Assembly: GCA_003990745.1 (NCBI GenBank)
Contig: RBNI01002690.1
Coordinates: 1-17,791 of the forward strand
Direction: 5' to 3'
Length of the DNA stretch: 17,791 bases
From: Jimgerdemannia flammicorona
Taxonomy: Eukaryota; Mucoromycota; Endogonomycetes; Endogonales; Endogonaceae
The notes beneath the pieces were generated by a model. It was not told the origin of the DNA and did not search any database. It saw only the letters and a list, made by a program, of their open reading frames with translations. Below are positions 1 through 10,529 of the stretch, piece by piece. The number at the start of each line of letters is the position of its first letter. Position 1 is the first letter of the stretch. The position numbers and the translations under genes are program-made.

Positions 1-22
1 AAAAAAAAAAGAAAAAAAAAAA
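1..22. repeat. A-rich homopolymer at the window edge
   Basis: Nearly pure A with one G at position 11. It could be a simple repeat or the poly(A) end of a retroposed sequence outside the window. Nothing in the window decides between them. Confidence 0.6.
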
Positions 23-2219
23 GTGCCGGAATCGGGTTCGAGAAGCTGCGGATCCGCTTTTATACGGCTCTGTGGGTTAGTGGTGCAAAGCAGGGAGTGG
101 CGAAGTAAAAAAAGGCAAGAAATCAGTGAAGGGGTTGAATGCAACGGGGGAATATAAGGATGTCAAGAGAGCAGGTCGGATGCACGGGGACGGCGATGGA
201 TGCGGGCTACTCACACTGGAAACCTCGACGGATGGATACGTTGGATAGTCCCAAAGACGGTTGCTTGCTCTCAGGCTAGCGATCAGGTCAGTCGGTCACT
301 GTTGAGCCCAACTTTTGCCCGAGCTATGTATCGCCTGTGCCATGCGGAAATGACGTCAGCCAATCCACGCGATCGCTCGCCGCGGATGCACACTCACACC
401 GCATGTTGTCACGATAGGATCCGTCACTCGCGGCCATCTGGAGAGCTTGCAATATTGCATATGTAAAAAAAGTCTTTGTTCGCATCCCCCACATACACTC
501 ACAATTAAAATAGAAGCCAACACACAACGCAATGTTGTAAGACGAAGAATAGTAAGTTTAGTAACATAAATAAACACCACAAGGGTGTTGTCAACAAAGG
601 CGCCATATGCAGTCCCTCTGCAGCTGAGATCAAAACGGAAACACGCCACGAGTTTCTCATGGAGCCTCGAACCACCAGCACCATGGCCATCAAGTGCCGC
701 TCCTCCCCCTACCCAAATCGTCTACATACATATCCTCCTCCGGATCGGCATTTGACCATCCTGAGTTCACCCCCGAATTGTTCGTGAGCAATCCCTCTTG
801 CACCTCCGAATTATTAATCAACCACCAACCCTCCGATCTCGTGATCAAAAAACTTATACCACCACACATCCAGATTTCAGTTTCGCCCTCCTTTCTCGCC
901 CACCGGAAACGGCAGGACCCTTTGCCAAATCAGAGGCTGCCGGCCCAAAAGTAGCGTCCGATGACGTATATACACTCTCAGCGCGAACGGGCCAGGTTTA
1001 AGGACGATCCAGAGCGGAGTGCGGGCTCGTGGGGTCACGTGAAAGTTAACGTTTGATGGGTTACAAGTGGGGCTTTCGCTACTAGATAATGAATTTCAGT
1101 GATTGTTTAGGATGAAGTAGAAAGAATCCGAAAGACAATATGGATCCATCAATATTGCGAACACAAGAATCCACTTTGCCTTCAGTCAGTCTTCGTCCAT
1201 CATCAGCCGGTGAGCATGTCTCGCGATTTTGTGGCGGAACTGGTATGGAAATTAGCAATCAGAAATAGCAAACGCCGAACAATGTTTGAGGATAATGTAA
1301 TGGAAATGGTGGGGGCTAGGGAGAAAAATAATGGACGAAAACCACGGCCGACAATGAAAAGGAAAAAGCATTCCTTGGAACGACCCATAGTAGGCTGTAT
1401 TACAAACATGTGTGAAAAGTGTTCGAATGACACCAAGGCTTGAACTACAGACCAATAAGAATGGGCACTGCATATCTCGGGGGCTTGCGGATGAAGGGTT
1501 TTATTATGTGTTAGTGGTGTCGGTTTTTTGTAAACAAAACTTACCCCCTCTCCAGTTATAGTTTCCGAACACGATGTGGCATAAACATAATCCAGAACGG
1601 AGCCTAAGACCGAACGAGTATTCCGCACCATTCTAACTACATTCCAACAATCTGTTTTATCTATTTCAAGTGGAGGCCCACACCGTGCGGCAAAAGTTGC
1701 CGGACTTTCACATGATCAAGCCTATCCAGAGGTCGGGAAAGATTGTTCGTGCCAAATACACTATTTTGCATGCAACCCAATTATTGTAACTCTGTTCCAT
1801 TCCATTCTGTCGGGCGTTAGTCCCCCCGAACGTCGGGCCTTGGCCTCCAAACGCTCCCGAGCGCCCCTCCCCCAGCAGAATTGGCACGGCTGCTATAACG
1901 CCTACATATGGTATAGGCCTGTTGAAGCTGGATTTCGAAAAAGTTCTGCGACGACAGGATGGACGACGAGATTGTGGGAATGAAAAGTTAGGCCATCCTT
2001 GTAATCCGGTTAGCCAGTGTAATACGGAAATAAGGAAACAGTGTATGTACTGCTTCTACAGGCTGTAATTCAGGTAACTGAACAAGATTCATCCTTGTAA
2101 TATGAACCGACGTCCGCCCATGGGATCAGATGCCAAAATTCTACATAATACATAGGCGCAAGGGGTATAACAATATTTTTCTAGTTGATAATTTAAATTT
2201 GACTGATTAAAGTGGCCCT
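23..2219. other. Intergenic region, no gene supported
   Basis: About 2.2 kb of GC-balanced DNA with CpGs present. The open frames here are short, mutually overlapping, start in some cases at GTG, and show no domain, signal peptide or intron pattern I recognise. A small hairpin sits at 1688-1702 (arms cggcaa and ttgccg, 3-base loop). A CACGTG E-box-like hexamer lies near 1036-1041. The right part should hold the 3' UTR of the minus-strand PNGase A gene. I saw no clear AATAAA signal there. Confidence 0.5.
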
Positions 2220-4437
2220 CTATTGACACTTCTGGTCCACCTTATCACTCAAAACCCTCGTCTGATTAACCACAACCTTCCTCTCATAGCACCCAGCTAT
2301 TCCCCTAAGCTTCAATGTGGTCTCCAATTCCGTAGGCCCACCAATCCGGACGCCCTTCCCTGTCGTCCCGAAAGACCCTTCGCCTATCTGGCGCCTCCTG
2401 GTCACTTCGACCCGGACATTGCGCGAGTCCTCGACACGTCGTACACGACCCTGGTCGATATGCGCGTCAATAAGGAACCCATTGTCTGCGAGCGGGGTGT
2501 AAGAGCTCCAGCCTGAGAACGGCCAGTCATCGGTCTCGGTATGGACATGGATCGTTGCGCGAGATGAGGAAGAGGGACGGAGAGGGATGGAGGTTGTGAT
2601 AGTGGTTGCAGATTGGACGAGATTTTGGGTCCAGGATTCTGTTGGTGTGTGTCAATCAGTGCGATTATGCATATGAGAGTACTAGAACCTCCTATCCACC
2701 CATCAAATACTCACCAACATTCGATCCATTCGTATACTTCTGCACATTCTGGAACTTAATAACCCTATTCACGTCGCTTTGGACTTTACACATGGACGTG
2801 CGGACCCACCCAGAGACGGAGACGGTGCGGTGGGCGGTAGTGGTGAAATTGGCATCGAGGTTGTCGGCGACATGACCCTTGGCGGTGATGGTCGCGTTGG
2901 GCGTGATCTTGTACGAGGTTAGACCTCCCACGGTCTGATTGCTGTCGCGGTCAACCCAGAGATGCAGGTTTGCGTCTACGAACCAGAAGGAGTTGGCGTT
3001 GGTGACCTAAGGTATCAAGTAAGGATTTTAGAAGTGAAATATCGAAAAAAACAAAAAACAAAAAAACAAAAAAAAAAAAGAAAGAGAAACTGACCTGCAG
3101 GCCGATCTGATGCCGCTTCCCGTCAACAAGCAACCCGACGAAGGGAGTCACATCGATGTAATAGCTCGGGATGTTGAGGGCGCCGATACTCAACATGGGC
3201 CTCCATAAGGTAGGCAGGAAACCGCCTAAAATTCGTGGACGAACGGTGAGCACCATTACGAAAAGCGCTGCTCCGAGAAAGAGCCACACACTATCACGCT
3301 TGCTCGCTCACCGCTGAAGATCACCGGAAATGTGACCGTGGCGCCTGCGAGTTTGTTATCGATGAAGACCAAGATCTCCCGGTACGGACCTGGATAGGTA
3401 GGAACAGAAGACAAGCGTGTCAGCATTCCAAATACAAAATCCTCCCGACTCCATCGCCACTCAAAAAAATCTCTCTAAGCACTGAAATTCCCAACCCTCC
3501 AATACGCACCATTTCCTGTCCCAGTCTGATTCAACAGCTGTATATATGAATTTGGCGCATTGACATACCAAAACTCATCATTAATCTGCCCATTCGCATA
3601 CACTTCCACGACAGCCCTCCTCAGATTTCTCGGTAGCGTCACATTTCTCGCGCCGACAGAGCTATCGGATTGCAACGAAAACCAGGCGGACGATTCTGCG
3701 CCGGCGGAGATGGGAACGACCAAGTCCGGGACGTCGTCGAGGTTGGCGTGAGCGTCAGCGGAGTAGAAGGCCAAGTCGACTGTGACGGTGTAGGTGCCGT
3801 TCAGCTCGGCCGTGACCAGATTCGAGAGGTCCATGACCACCGTTTGCGGGACGGTCAGGGTCGAGGAGTAAGATGTTACATCTTTTTGGAATTTCCAGAG
3901 GATGCCGGCGTTGGTTGGTTCGGGGGTGGAGGTACGCAAGAACTCAACCTGGGTGGATGGATATGGAAATTTGTGTCGTGAGTTTGATTTCACTTAACGA
4001 AATGGACGTAAAATACCCAAAAAGTTTCGCATGTAACCTACCCCTCCAATCCAAAGTCCCGCAATCCTATCGTACTGCCTCCCTCTCGACGATCCGGTCA
4101 TCTCAAGCACGACCATCTCCCATGGCCCGTTACACTCCTTCTCGACGGGGGGTGTAAAATTTCCAACAAATGGCTTCCCAAACGAGAACACGAACTCATG
4201 CTGGACAACATTAACAGTGCATGCCTTGGTCCGTGGCACCTTCAATGGCACGTCGACCTCGAACGGATGCGACACCTTCTGGAGATTATGGGGAACGACT
4301 GCGAACGAGGGTGGACGGTGCAGGTGTCCTGCAAGACGCGCGCCGAGCTTGATGGAGCCCGGATTGACGGAAATGTTTGGGTCTGCAAGGCAGGCCGCCG
4401 GGAGGAGGAAGGCGGTGAGGGCGGCGAGGAAGTGCAT
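2220..4437 (-). CDS. Secreted PNGase A family glycoamidase, six exons
   Basis: Family role: PNGase A cleaves the bond between asparagine and the innermost GlcNAc of N-glycans, here presumably in the secretory pathway or outside the cell. My splicing gives exons 4437-4042, 3948-3510, 3389-3312, 3225-3095, 3006-2715 and 2638-2220. The total is 1755 bp, 584 aa and a TAG stop. All five introns (76-120 bp) are GT..AG and keep frame. Residues 1-18 are a signal peptide (cleavage likely after ACLA). Family landmarks in order are the KPF..NFTPP stretch, RGRQYDRIAGLWIGG (118-132), FLRTSTPEPTNAGI just after, PYREILVFID (from 280), LWRP (311-314) and YIDVTPF (327-333). About ten N-glycosylation sequons are present. 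The start at 4437 is chosen because it opens the signal peptide and has A at -3. An in-frame ATG at 4575 would bury it. No stop or frameshift is seen. The family assignment is from recalled motifs. Activity is not shown. Confidence 0.93.
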
Positions 4438-4504
4438 GGTGTGTGGTTCCGGTGAGGTTGGACCTAGTTGGCGCGGTGCGTGGGAAGAGTTGGATGTGCG
4501 GTAC

Positions 4505-4520
4505 TTATGAAATATACGTG
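4505..4520 (-). promoter_or_regulatory. Possible TATA-like element of the PNGase A gene
   Basis: On the minus strand the sequence reads CACGTATATTTCATAA, about 70-80 bases upstream of the chosen ATG. Position and composition suit a core promoter, but AT-rich hexamers are common and there is no transcript evidence. Confidence 0.25.
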
Positions 4521-4767
4521 CCTTTGTATTGACAAAATAGTTGTACAACTGACAGAATAAACTAAGATGGAACAAAAAGAATTTCCAAAAGTGGGAATAA
4601 TGACAATATAATTCAAGATCAGAGAAAATTATGCGTTCTTAGTGGTTAAAACTGCCTTCGACATCCGCCTGTAAACCCGAGCACAAGCCTAGATCAGGGC
4701 ATACGTAATTTCCTAATGGTCACATTACATCGTGTACCGTCACCACTAGTTGCGCAACAGTGTAGTG

Positions 4768-4785
4768 CTCTTTCATATGAAAGAG
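4768..4785. repeat. 18 bp perfect palindrome
   Basis: ctctttcatatgaaagag is fully self-complementary. It lies about 330 bp upstream of the PNGase A start codon. It could be a dimeric protein-binding site or chance. Confidence 0.5.
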
Positions 4786-4797
4786 AAATATCTACTC

Positions 4798-4799
4798 TT

Positions 4800-4832
<33 letters not shown>
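4798..4832. repeat. T9/A26 homopolymer pair
   Basis: Nine T are followed directly by twenty-six A. Such runs can exclude nucleosomes or mark an old poly(A) retroposition. They are also prone to sequencing error, so the length is uncertain. Confidence 0.7.
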
Positions 4833-5544
4833 CACTCAAACTGTAAATAATCATATGTTGGGTTCTTATATAGCAAGCCATTGGTGTTATTTATGCATAA
4901 ATTCTTTATGAGTATACGTGGTTGCTTAACAAAAGTCGCTCAAATGAAAGAGGTAGCTGGCTTTTAGAAGATATGAATATGGCAGATAGTATAATACAAA
5001 AAGGCGCGGAAACTGGTCGTGATAGCAAGTGAGTACCTAGTATACTCATCCATGCTCCCAGCGAGTTTTCCGAGCTTCTCGAAGGGAGCCCGGTTTCAGT
5101 GGGACTAGAATCAAGATTCACAATGTACTTCTATAAGTCTGGAATCGGGAATATGTATCTGAACTGGCGTTGATACTCATGAACATGCATGGGTTTAATC
5201 TTTTCTTGTGTAATTTTTCTTTCTCTTCAATCCTTTGTTTGTCATTGGGCAATGCCCCTTTGTGTGTTTGGGGGTTGTGCAATGCTTCCCGAGTCCGACT
5301 CAAGCCATCCATGTGGAAGGGAGTGGAAACCCCCAATACTACGCTGTTGCTTTCTCACAGCACTCGACATAACCAAATAACAAACTGTGCCCATCACGCC
5401 CATAGCACTCAAAGATAAAGTCGACGTATTGATTATTGTTATTTCTTCGCGCCTTGCATTTCGGTTTCTCTCGCGTTTTTGAGAGCGCCGCAGGGCTTTT
5501 ATTTCGACGTGTTAATTATCCTTTTCATGTGAATGCGTTACATA

Positions 5545-5615
5545 CAGTCGCACCTCCATAAGTGCAAGCCCTAGGGACCGGCGTTTATCTTGCACTTATG
5601 GAGGATTTGCACTAG
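5545..5615 (+). mobile_element. pogo/Fot1-like transposon terminus with inner inverted repeat
   Basis: A TA dinucleotide (5543-5544) is followed by CAGTCGCACCTCCATAAGTG, which resembles the CAGT-starting ends of fungal pogo/Fot1 elements that duplicate TA. Within it, 5553-5568 and 5589-5604 are perfect 16 bp inverted arms around a 20-base loop, and a further ATTTGCACT follows. This doubled TTGCACTTA-type pattern is typical of subterminal repeats in that group. I found neither the opposite end nor a transposase frame, so this is a fragment or an element interrupted by later insertions. Confidence 0.6.
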
Positions 5616-5830
5616 ACACCGTAAGTCATATAATTATAAGCTGTACAAGCCGTGCTGCGCAAGCATCTACATACATACAAGTCGCATAAGCCGCATAAGT
5701 CAAATCAGTAATAACTGCCTATCAACAATGAAAAATTGTAACCAGGTTTCTAAGTGCTCCCAACGAATCGAATTGACCCTAATTCGATCCAATTCATTGA
5801 ATCAAGGATCCAATTTGATTCAATTGAAAT
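5616..5830. other. Transition zone between balanced and AT-rich DNA
   Basis: This stretch still contains CpGs (for example gccgtgctgcgc near 5649) and is probably the inner part of the pogo-like fragment. From about 5770 it runs into aattc/gattc-rich sequence like that of the foldback arms further right. After about 5830 CpG vanishes. No coding frame is recognised. Confidence 0.4.
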
Positions 5831-6781
5831 TTGATTCAAATTTTAGCTTAATTTTAATTGATTTAATTTGTAACAGTATATCTTTACTATTATGATAATT
5901 GCACCCTTTAAGTTAATGATCCTTGATATCAATGACTTAAAGGCACTTATGTCAGATGTCTTTAGCTTGAAAAAGTAGCTATTTTAATGCCTAAGTACTG
6001 TCTGTTATACTTCTAATTGATCTAGTCTCCTTCTGGTAGACTTGGATAATAATTTGACAATTATAGACTTTAATTTTCTAAAGTCTAAGTCCTTTAGTAT
6101 ATCCTTTTTGGATATAGTCTGGTTGAGAATTATATTTAGATTCTTCAGAGTTCAAGTATTTATAGGATTCAGGACATCTATTTTTAGATATAGTTTTTCA
6201 ATTTAAGATTATTTAGATATTTATCTATATTATAGATTTAAGTCTTAATTGTTCTCTTTTTGAATTAAATATTTTTTATGAAAATTCTATATGAAGATTC
6301 TGTCTTTATTGAGTCACTTCTCTAGGAATATTTATATATTTTGAAGGTTTTTAGATATTGACTAACTATTGGCTAAAAGATATAAGATAGAAGATTACTA
6401 GAAATAATATAAAAGTTATACTATAATGATGTCATTACTATATCATAATAATGCTATTTTATGATATCATTTTTACATATTAACTATGATAGATTTTGAC
6501 TAAAACTTAGTAATATATTATATTATATTATATATATAGTAATAATAGACTTCTATAAAAGAAGATAAGATCTCTCTCAGAGTTTTAGATTTAGATAATA
6601 TAATACTAGACTCTTTAGAGTCTAGTTCTGATCTTGTGCTTTCAGATAATAATATAGATACTAGTGAGATTAGTTTCACATTAGTTGGTATAGAAAATCT
6701 CTATAATTAAATATTTATAAATATCTAGATCTGAGAAGTAAGTACTTAGAATAGACTAATGAGTTTATTGAAAATATTATT
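5830..6781. other. AT-rich decayed repeat DNA, origin not recognised
   Basis: Strongly AT-rich and, by eye, without a single CpG. A short imperfect hairpin lies at 5905-5943 (cctttaag and cttaaagg at the outer ends). A TATTA-type low-complexity tract lies near 6508-6540. A plus-strand run at about 6558-6710 reads as an acidic, serine-rich frame without stops before it breaks down. It may be a decayed transposon protein, but I cannot assign a family. Confidence 0.45.
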
Positions 6782-7119
6782 ATTATAATTAGTACTCTCA
6801 AATAAATCAAATCAAATTAGAGATTTTTTAATTTGAATCAAGTTTGAATCAAATTGAATTCAAATTGAATTGAGAGTCTAATTTGAACTCTATTTTTCAA
6901 AATATAATAACTTGACAAAAACATGTCCAAATTTAATAATTTTTAGCTTATTAGATTCCTCTTATATGAAAAATCTAACAGACTAAAGATCATTAAATTT
7001 GTATATATTTTTATCAAGTTATTATATTTTAAAAAATAGAGTTTAAGTCAAATTTCAAATCAAATTGAATTTGGGTCAAATTTGATTTAATTTAATTTAT
7101 TGAGAGCACTAATTATAAT
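6782..7119. repeat. Large imperfect palindrome (foldback element 1)
   Basis: The outer arms attataattagtactctcaa (6782-6801) and its complement at 7100-7119 differ at one base. Inner arms 6886-6915 and 7014-7043 are 30 bp inverted copies with one mismatch, and pairing continues toward the centre near 6965. Differences between arms are mostly C/T or G/A. The outer arm parts differ in length by about 28 bp. This fits a MITE-like or foldback element with long terminal inverted repeats. No coding capacity is seen. Confidence 0.75.
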
Positions 7120-7340
7120 ACTCTTATAGATTAAAATCATTTATGAGATTTAGCTCAATTTGACTTATCAATTGATTATTAAGACTACTAATTTCTATAA
7201 GAGTTACTCTTCTTATATCACTAATAGTATAGGGTATTTTTTAGAGTAATTGATAAGTATAGACTAAAATATACTATCTAAATATAGAGATATTATATTT
7301 GTCTACTACTTCTGATAGAGTTATACTACTCTTTACTAAG

Positions 7341-7547
7341 AGTAATACTCTAAATGAGTTAATTTAATCTAGATGGATTTGGATTAGATTTAGATTAAAT
7401 CTCATCTAGATTAACTTAGATGAAATTTGAATCTTATTTGAATCAATTCAAATCAACTATTGTTTTGATTTTCAAATTAGACAATTAAATATTTACATCA
7501 ATAACTTGATAAATAATCATCCAATTTTGATAATCTTGATGTTATTT
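7341..7547. repeat. Foldback element 2, left part, cut by the LINE
   Basis: 7484-7546 matches, in inverted orientation and with transitions only over most of its length, the segment around 14756-14824. The outer end (actctaaatgag) also matches the complement at 14870-14884. The sequence stops at the LINE poly(T) tract and resumes at 14528, so this is one half of a palindromic element split by the insertion. Confidence 0.75.
7533..7547. repeat. LINE target-site duplication, left copy
   Basis: atcttgatgttatt(t) lies directly next to the poly(T) tract. It matches 14528-14542 with a single G/A difference. The last T is ambiguous with the tail. Confidence 0.8.
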
Positions 7548-7567
7548 TTTTTTTTTTTTTTTTTTTT

Positions 7568-7599
<32 letters not shown>
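7547..7599 (-). repeat. LINE poly(A) tail (poly(T) on the plus strand)
   Basis: Fifty-three bases of T with one A at 7569. It marks the 3' end of the minus-strand LINE and abuts the target-site duplication. The length may be inexact because homopolymers are error-prone. Confidence 0.85.
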
Positions 7600-7603
<4 letters not shown>

Positions 7604-8599
7604 GTTACTTGGACTTTACTATTTATTACTAGTCTATTAAATATAAATACAGTATCCCCTCCCACTACCCAATTCTCCTAGGGCCCCCCCCTCTCTTATA
7701 CTTTTATGCTTGAATACTATCTTACTATCTACTACTCCAACTCTTCCCCCACTCTACCTATAAATTTTCTCTACTAAATAATACCTCTGACTACCCTGTA
7801 GACCCCATTCTAGTCACCAGCCCATCAAGACATCCTCCATCAACTCTTCCTACCACAATAGCTACTCTCTCAATCCCAAACATCTCTCTTCCTCAAATAT
7901 AAATAACCAGTGTCTTGTTAGTCTCATCCATATAGTCAAAACCCAATCTAAAGTAAGCTACTCCTTTCCAACCCTCTCTCACCAATCTATCTCTCAGATT
8001 CTCCTATTGATCCCTCTCACCATTCCCTCTTCTCACCATCCCCTCTTCTCATAACACCTAATTGATTCTCAACTACTAATTAAAATTTACCAAGTACATA
8101 TCTTGCACTCTCCCAGCCAATGTTTTAGTATCTATACAAACTCCTCTTTCTGTCTTATATTATAATACTCCTCATAGTCAAAGTTACTCCTCTCTACCAG
8201 GTGGCCTAAGCAAAAGTTGATTATGGTATTTCTCTATAGTATATACTACTAAACTACTCAGTACTTAGATGATAGCTATCTCCATATCTCTACACTTCAA
8301 GCCCAGACTCCATTTCAGTCTCACTCCTCTCCAATATCTGTTATCTGTTAACCACTAGACCAAATATCCTGTCTCAACTCCCTTTGGCACTCAACTCCAT
8401 CACTAATATCAAAGTTAATTAAAGGAGTACCCTCCAACAATACTCAATCTTATCTCTATATTGCTGGGCCTCAAAGCATCTCTCCTTCAGCTCAATACAG
8501 TATATTCCATCAACTACTTCTCACTAAAAGCTCTTATACTATATGTACTCACTGTTCTGAAGCCCAACTAAGGATAGTAGATCTCTTATAGAGCCTCTT
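7600..8599 (-). pseudogene. 3' part of LINE ORF2 and 3' UTR, no domain recognised
   Basis: Pyrimidine-rich on plus, purine-rich in the LINE direction, with no CpG. Patchy minus-strand frames continue from the region after the RT, but I recognise no RNase H or zinc-knuckle motif. The part nearest the poly(A) tail is presumably 3' UTR. Confidence 0.55.
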
Positions 8600-10500
8600 G
8601 ATAAGAATCATATCTCCCAGACCTTCTTTATCAGAGAGATCCAGCTACCATCTCTCAGTTCTACTGCTCTCTTCAGCCACTATACTCTCAGACAATATAG
8701 CCTCTTTGAGAAGTCAACCAGCTCAAGACCTCCTCTAGCCACTGGCAATGATAAGATTTTCCAACTAATATGACTCCTCCTCCTAACCCAGATCCAACCT
8801 TTGGCCTACTTCAATAATCTCTTCACTATCCAGATAGAAAAGTCCAGATGATATGCCAAATACTACAGCTTTAGTAACTAGTAGACATTCAAAATCAAAA
8901 CACACCCCACCAAAGACAAGTGATGGCCTCTCCAACTCTGCAGGGCCTACTCCCAGATAGCCACTTACTGCTCTCACTAAGATCATGATAGGACTGATCT
9001 ATATACTAAGAGATAGATACCCAAGTACCTCACAGTCTCTCCTATAGGAACAATTGTTCCAATGATATCCCCTTCTATCAGACCATTGCCTAACACCATC
9101 ATTTCATACTTATATCAGTTGAGTTTAGCCCCAGAGTGTATCTTATATCACTCCACCATTTTCTGGAGTTTCTCAATATTAGTAACTAATCTTAGACCAA
9201 CTACTATATTATTCATAAAGGTCCCAACTTTCTATACAATTTCAAATACTGAGAGCCTTACTACTTTTTGCTGAATCCTGTCCATCAAGAGCTCTAAGGA
9301 TAAAGTATACAAAATAGAAGACAGTGGGTCCCCCTAGGAAACACTCCTATCTAGAGAAAACACTATCCCTCAATACCTATTATATATGAGTACCACTCTA
9401 CTCTCTTCTAGTAGGTTGATTATTACTACTTGGAACTGCTAAGAGATATTAATCCTATCTAGTATCTTTGCCAACTAGACTTACTGAATATGATTATATA
9501 CCTTCTTCTGATCTAAGAAGACCAATCTCACATCTAGTCTACAGGCTTGAGCCTCTTCAATGATATTGTGCACTCAAGCTGTATCATCTCTAATGAGCTA
9601 GCTCCCTACAAAATCTTACTGCTCTTCACTTAAGACTTACTGGGCTACCTTCTGCAGTCTCACTACCACTACCTTGGTGACCAACTTTCTGTTTATATCC
9701 AGAAGCATGATAGGTTGCCAGTTCTTCCAGTTCTCTCTTCTACTCTTATCCTTATAAAGCAGTACCACCAGCTTCAGATCTTGCTCACCCACTCACCTCT
9801 CTGACTATAGTACCAAGTTATACAGTACTATTATCTCTCCCAGTACACCAAGAACTCTTATAATCTTCTTCCAAAAGTTCCAGAGCAGATCATTCTCTCT
9901 TGGTGCTATACCTAGTATAGTCATAGTAAGAATCTGGTAAATCTCCTCCTCCTATACTGGTATCACTAAGCTGCCCAACTCATCTACTTATGGTGGGTAC
10001 TAATCCTCCAAAGTATGTTCAATGATAGTAGTATTGGCCTCACTCTCCTCCTCACTTCACATACTACTCCACCTCTTCTTTAGTAAGCCTAGAATGTTCT
10101 ATAGACCATGTACCAGTAATTCATCAGAATTCAGTATTCTCTCCTATCTCTGCCTTACTCTTCTTGTCTAAAGGATCCTTGAAAGGTACTTAGAGAGCCT
10201 CTCTCTCTCCTCCAGACCCTACCAGCATAATTATATAGCCAAGCTCCACACCTGCAACTCCTTCTCCTCTCTCAACATCTATTATAACTCTGCAACCTCC
10301 AGCTTAGCCTGTATCAACCTCTAGTCCTCCACCCCCTCCAGGGCCAAAAGATCTGTCCAATTTTCCAAAAGTCTAGCTAATCTTATAGAAGCCCAGGATA
10401 CCCTCTTTCTCTTCCTCCTATCTGCTACCTTGCTTGTTTCCCTCTAATAAACCCTAGCAGTCTTCTTCAACCTTACCCATTAGACACCAACTGGGGCACT
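8600..10500 (-). pseudogene. LINE ORF2 reverse transcriptase domain, inactivated
   Basis: One minus-strand frame can be followed from 9780 to 9208 without a frameshift. It shows WKNWQPIMLLDINRKLVTK (about 9729-9673), VFLDQKKVYNHI (9519-9484, where the family has FLD.EKAYDR), S*GDPLSSILYTL (9339-9301, with Q turned to stop) and FMNN (9219-9208) in place of the catalytic F/YADD box. The post-RT motif VSWK..LSLPVARGGLELVDF lies near 8760-8700. All changes fit G-to-A transitions in the coding strand. The stretch 10020-10500 links RT to endonuclease and has many stops. The protein cannot be active: the catalytic aspartates are replaced and stops are frequent. Confidence 0.85.
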
Positions 10501-10529
10501 CTCTTATACCCAACTCTCTACTCTCTACT

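Larger units (their letters stand above)
4438..5544. other. Intergenic region upstream of the PNGase A gene
   Basis: This holds the 5' flank of the minus-strand gene and then about 1 kb without a credible gene. Visible items are an 18 bp perfect palindrome at 4768-4785, a T9/A26 homopolymer pair at 4798-4832, and a degenerate direct repeat (tcgacgt.tt.attat) at 5421-5436 and 5504-5519. Small open frames around 4906-5336 show no protein family features. Confidence 0.5.

Noticed and set aside
23..60. tRNA B-box-like gggttcgag near 36-44
   Set aside because: No A-box or closing stems around it.
200..1631. Several open frames on both strands (for example 200-466 plus, 694-954 plus, 1203-1631 minus)
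   Set aside because: They overlap each other, some start at GTG, and none shows a family motif, signal peptide or plausible intron joins. Treated as chance.
3475..4157. Plus-strand open frames antisense to the PNGase A gene
   Set aside because: They are shadows of the coding exons. They carry no domain and the minus-strand exons explain the conservation-like pattern.
4438..4575. In-frame upstream ATG at 4575 giving a longer PNGase A N-terminus
   Set aside because: It would place 46 polar residues before a good signal peptide and run into the likely promoter. The ATG at 4437 has A at -3 and opens the signal peptide directly.
4906..5418. Small open frames upstream of the pogo-like end
   Set aside because: Short, overlapping on both strands, no recognised features.
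5905..5960. Possible right end of the pogo-like element (gcacttatg at 5943-5951 after a hairpin)
   Set aside because: Only about nine bases match the left end and no terminal ..ACTG-TA follows. Chance is likely.
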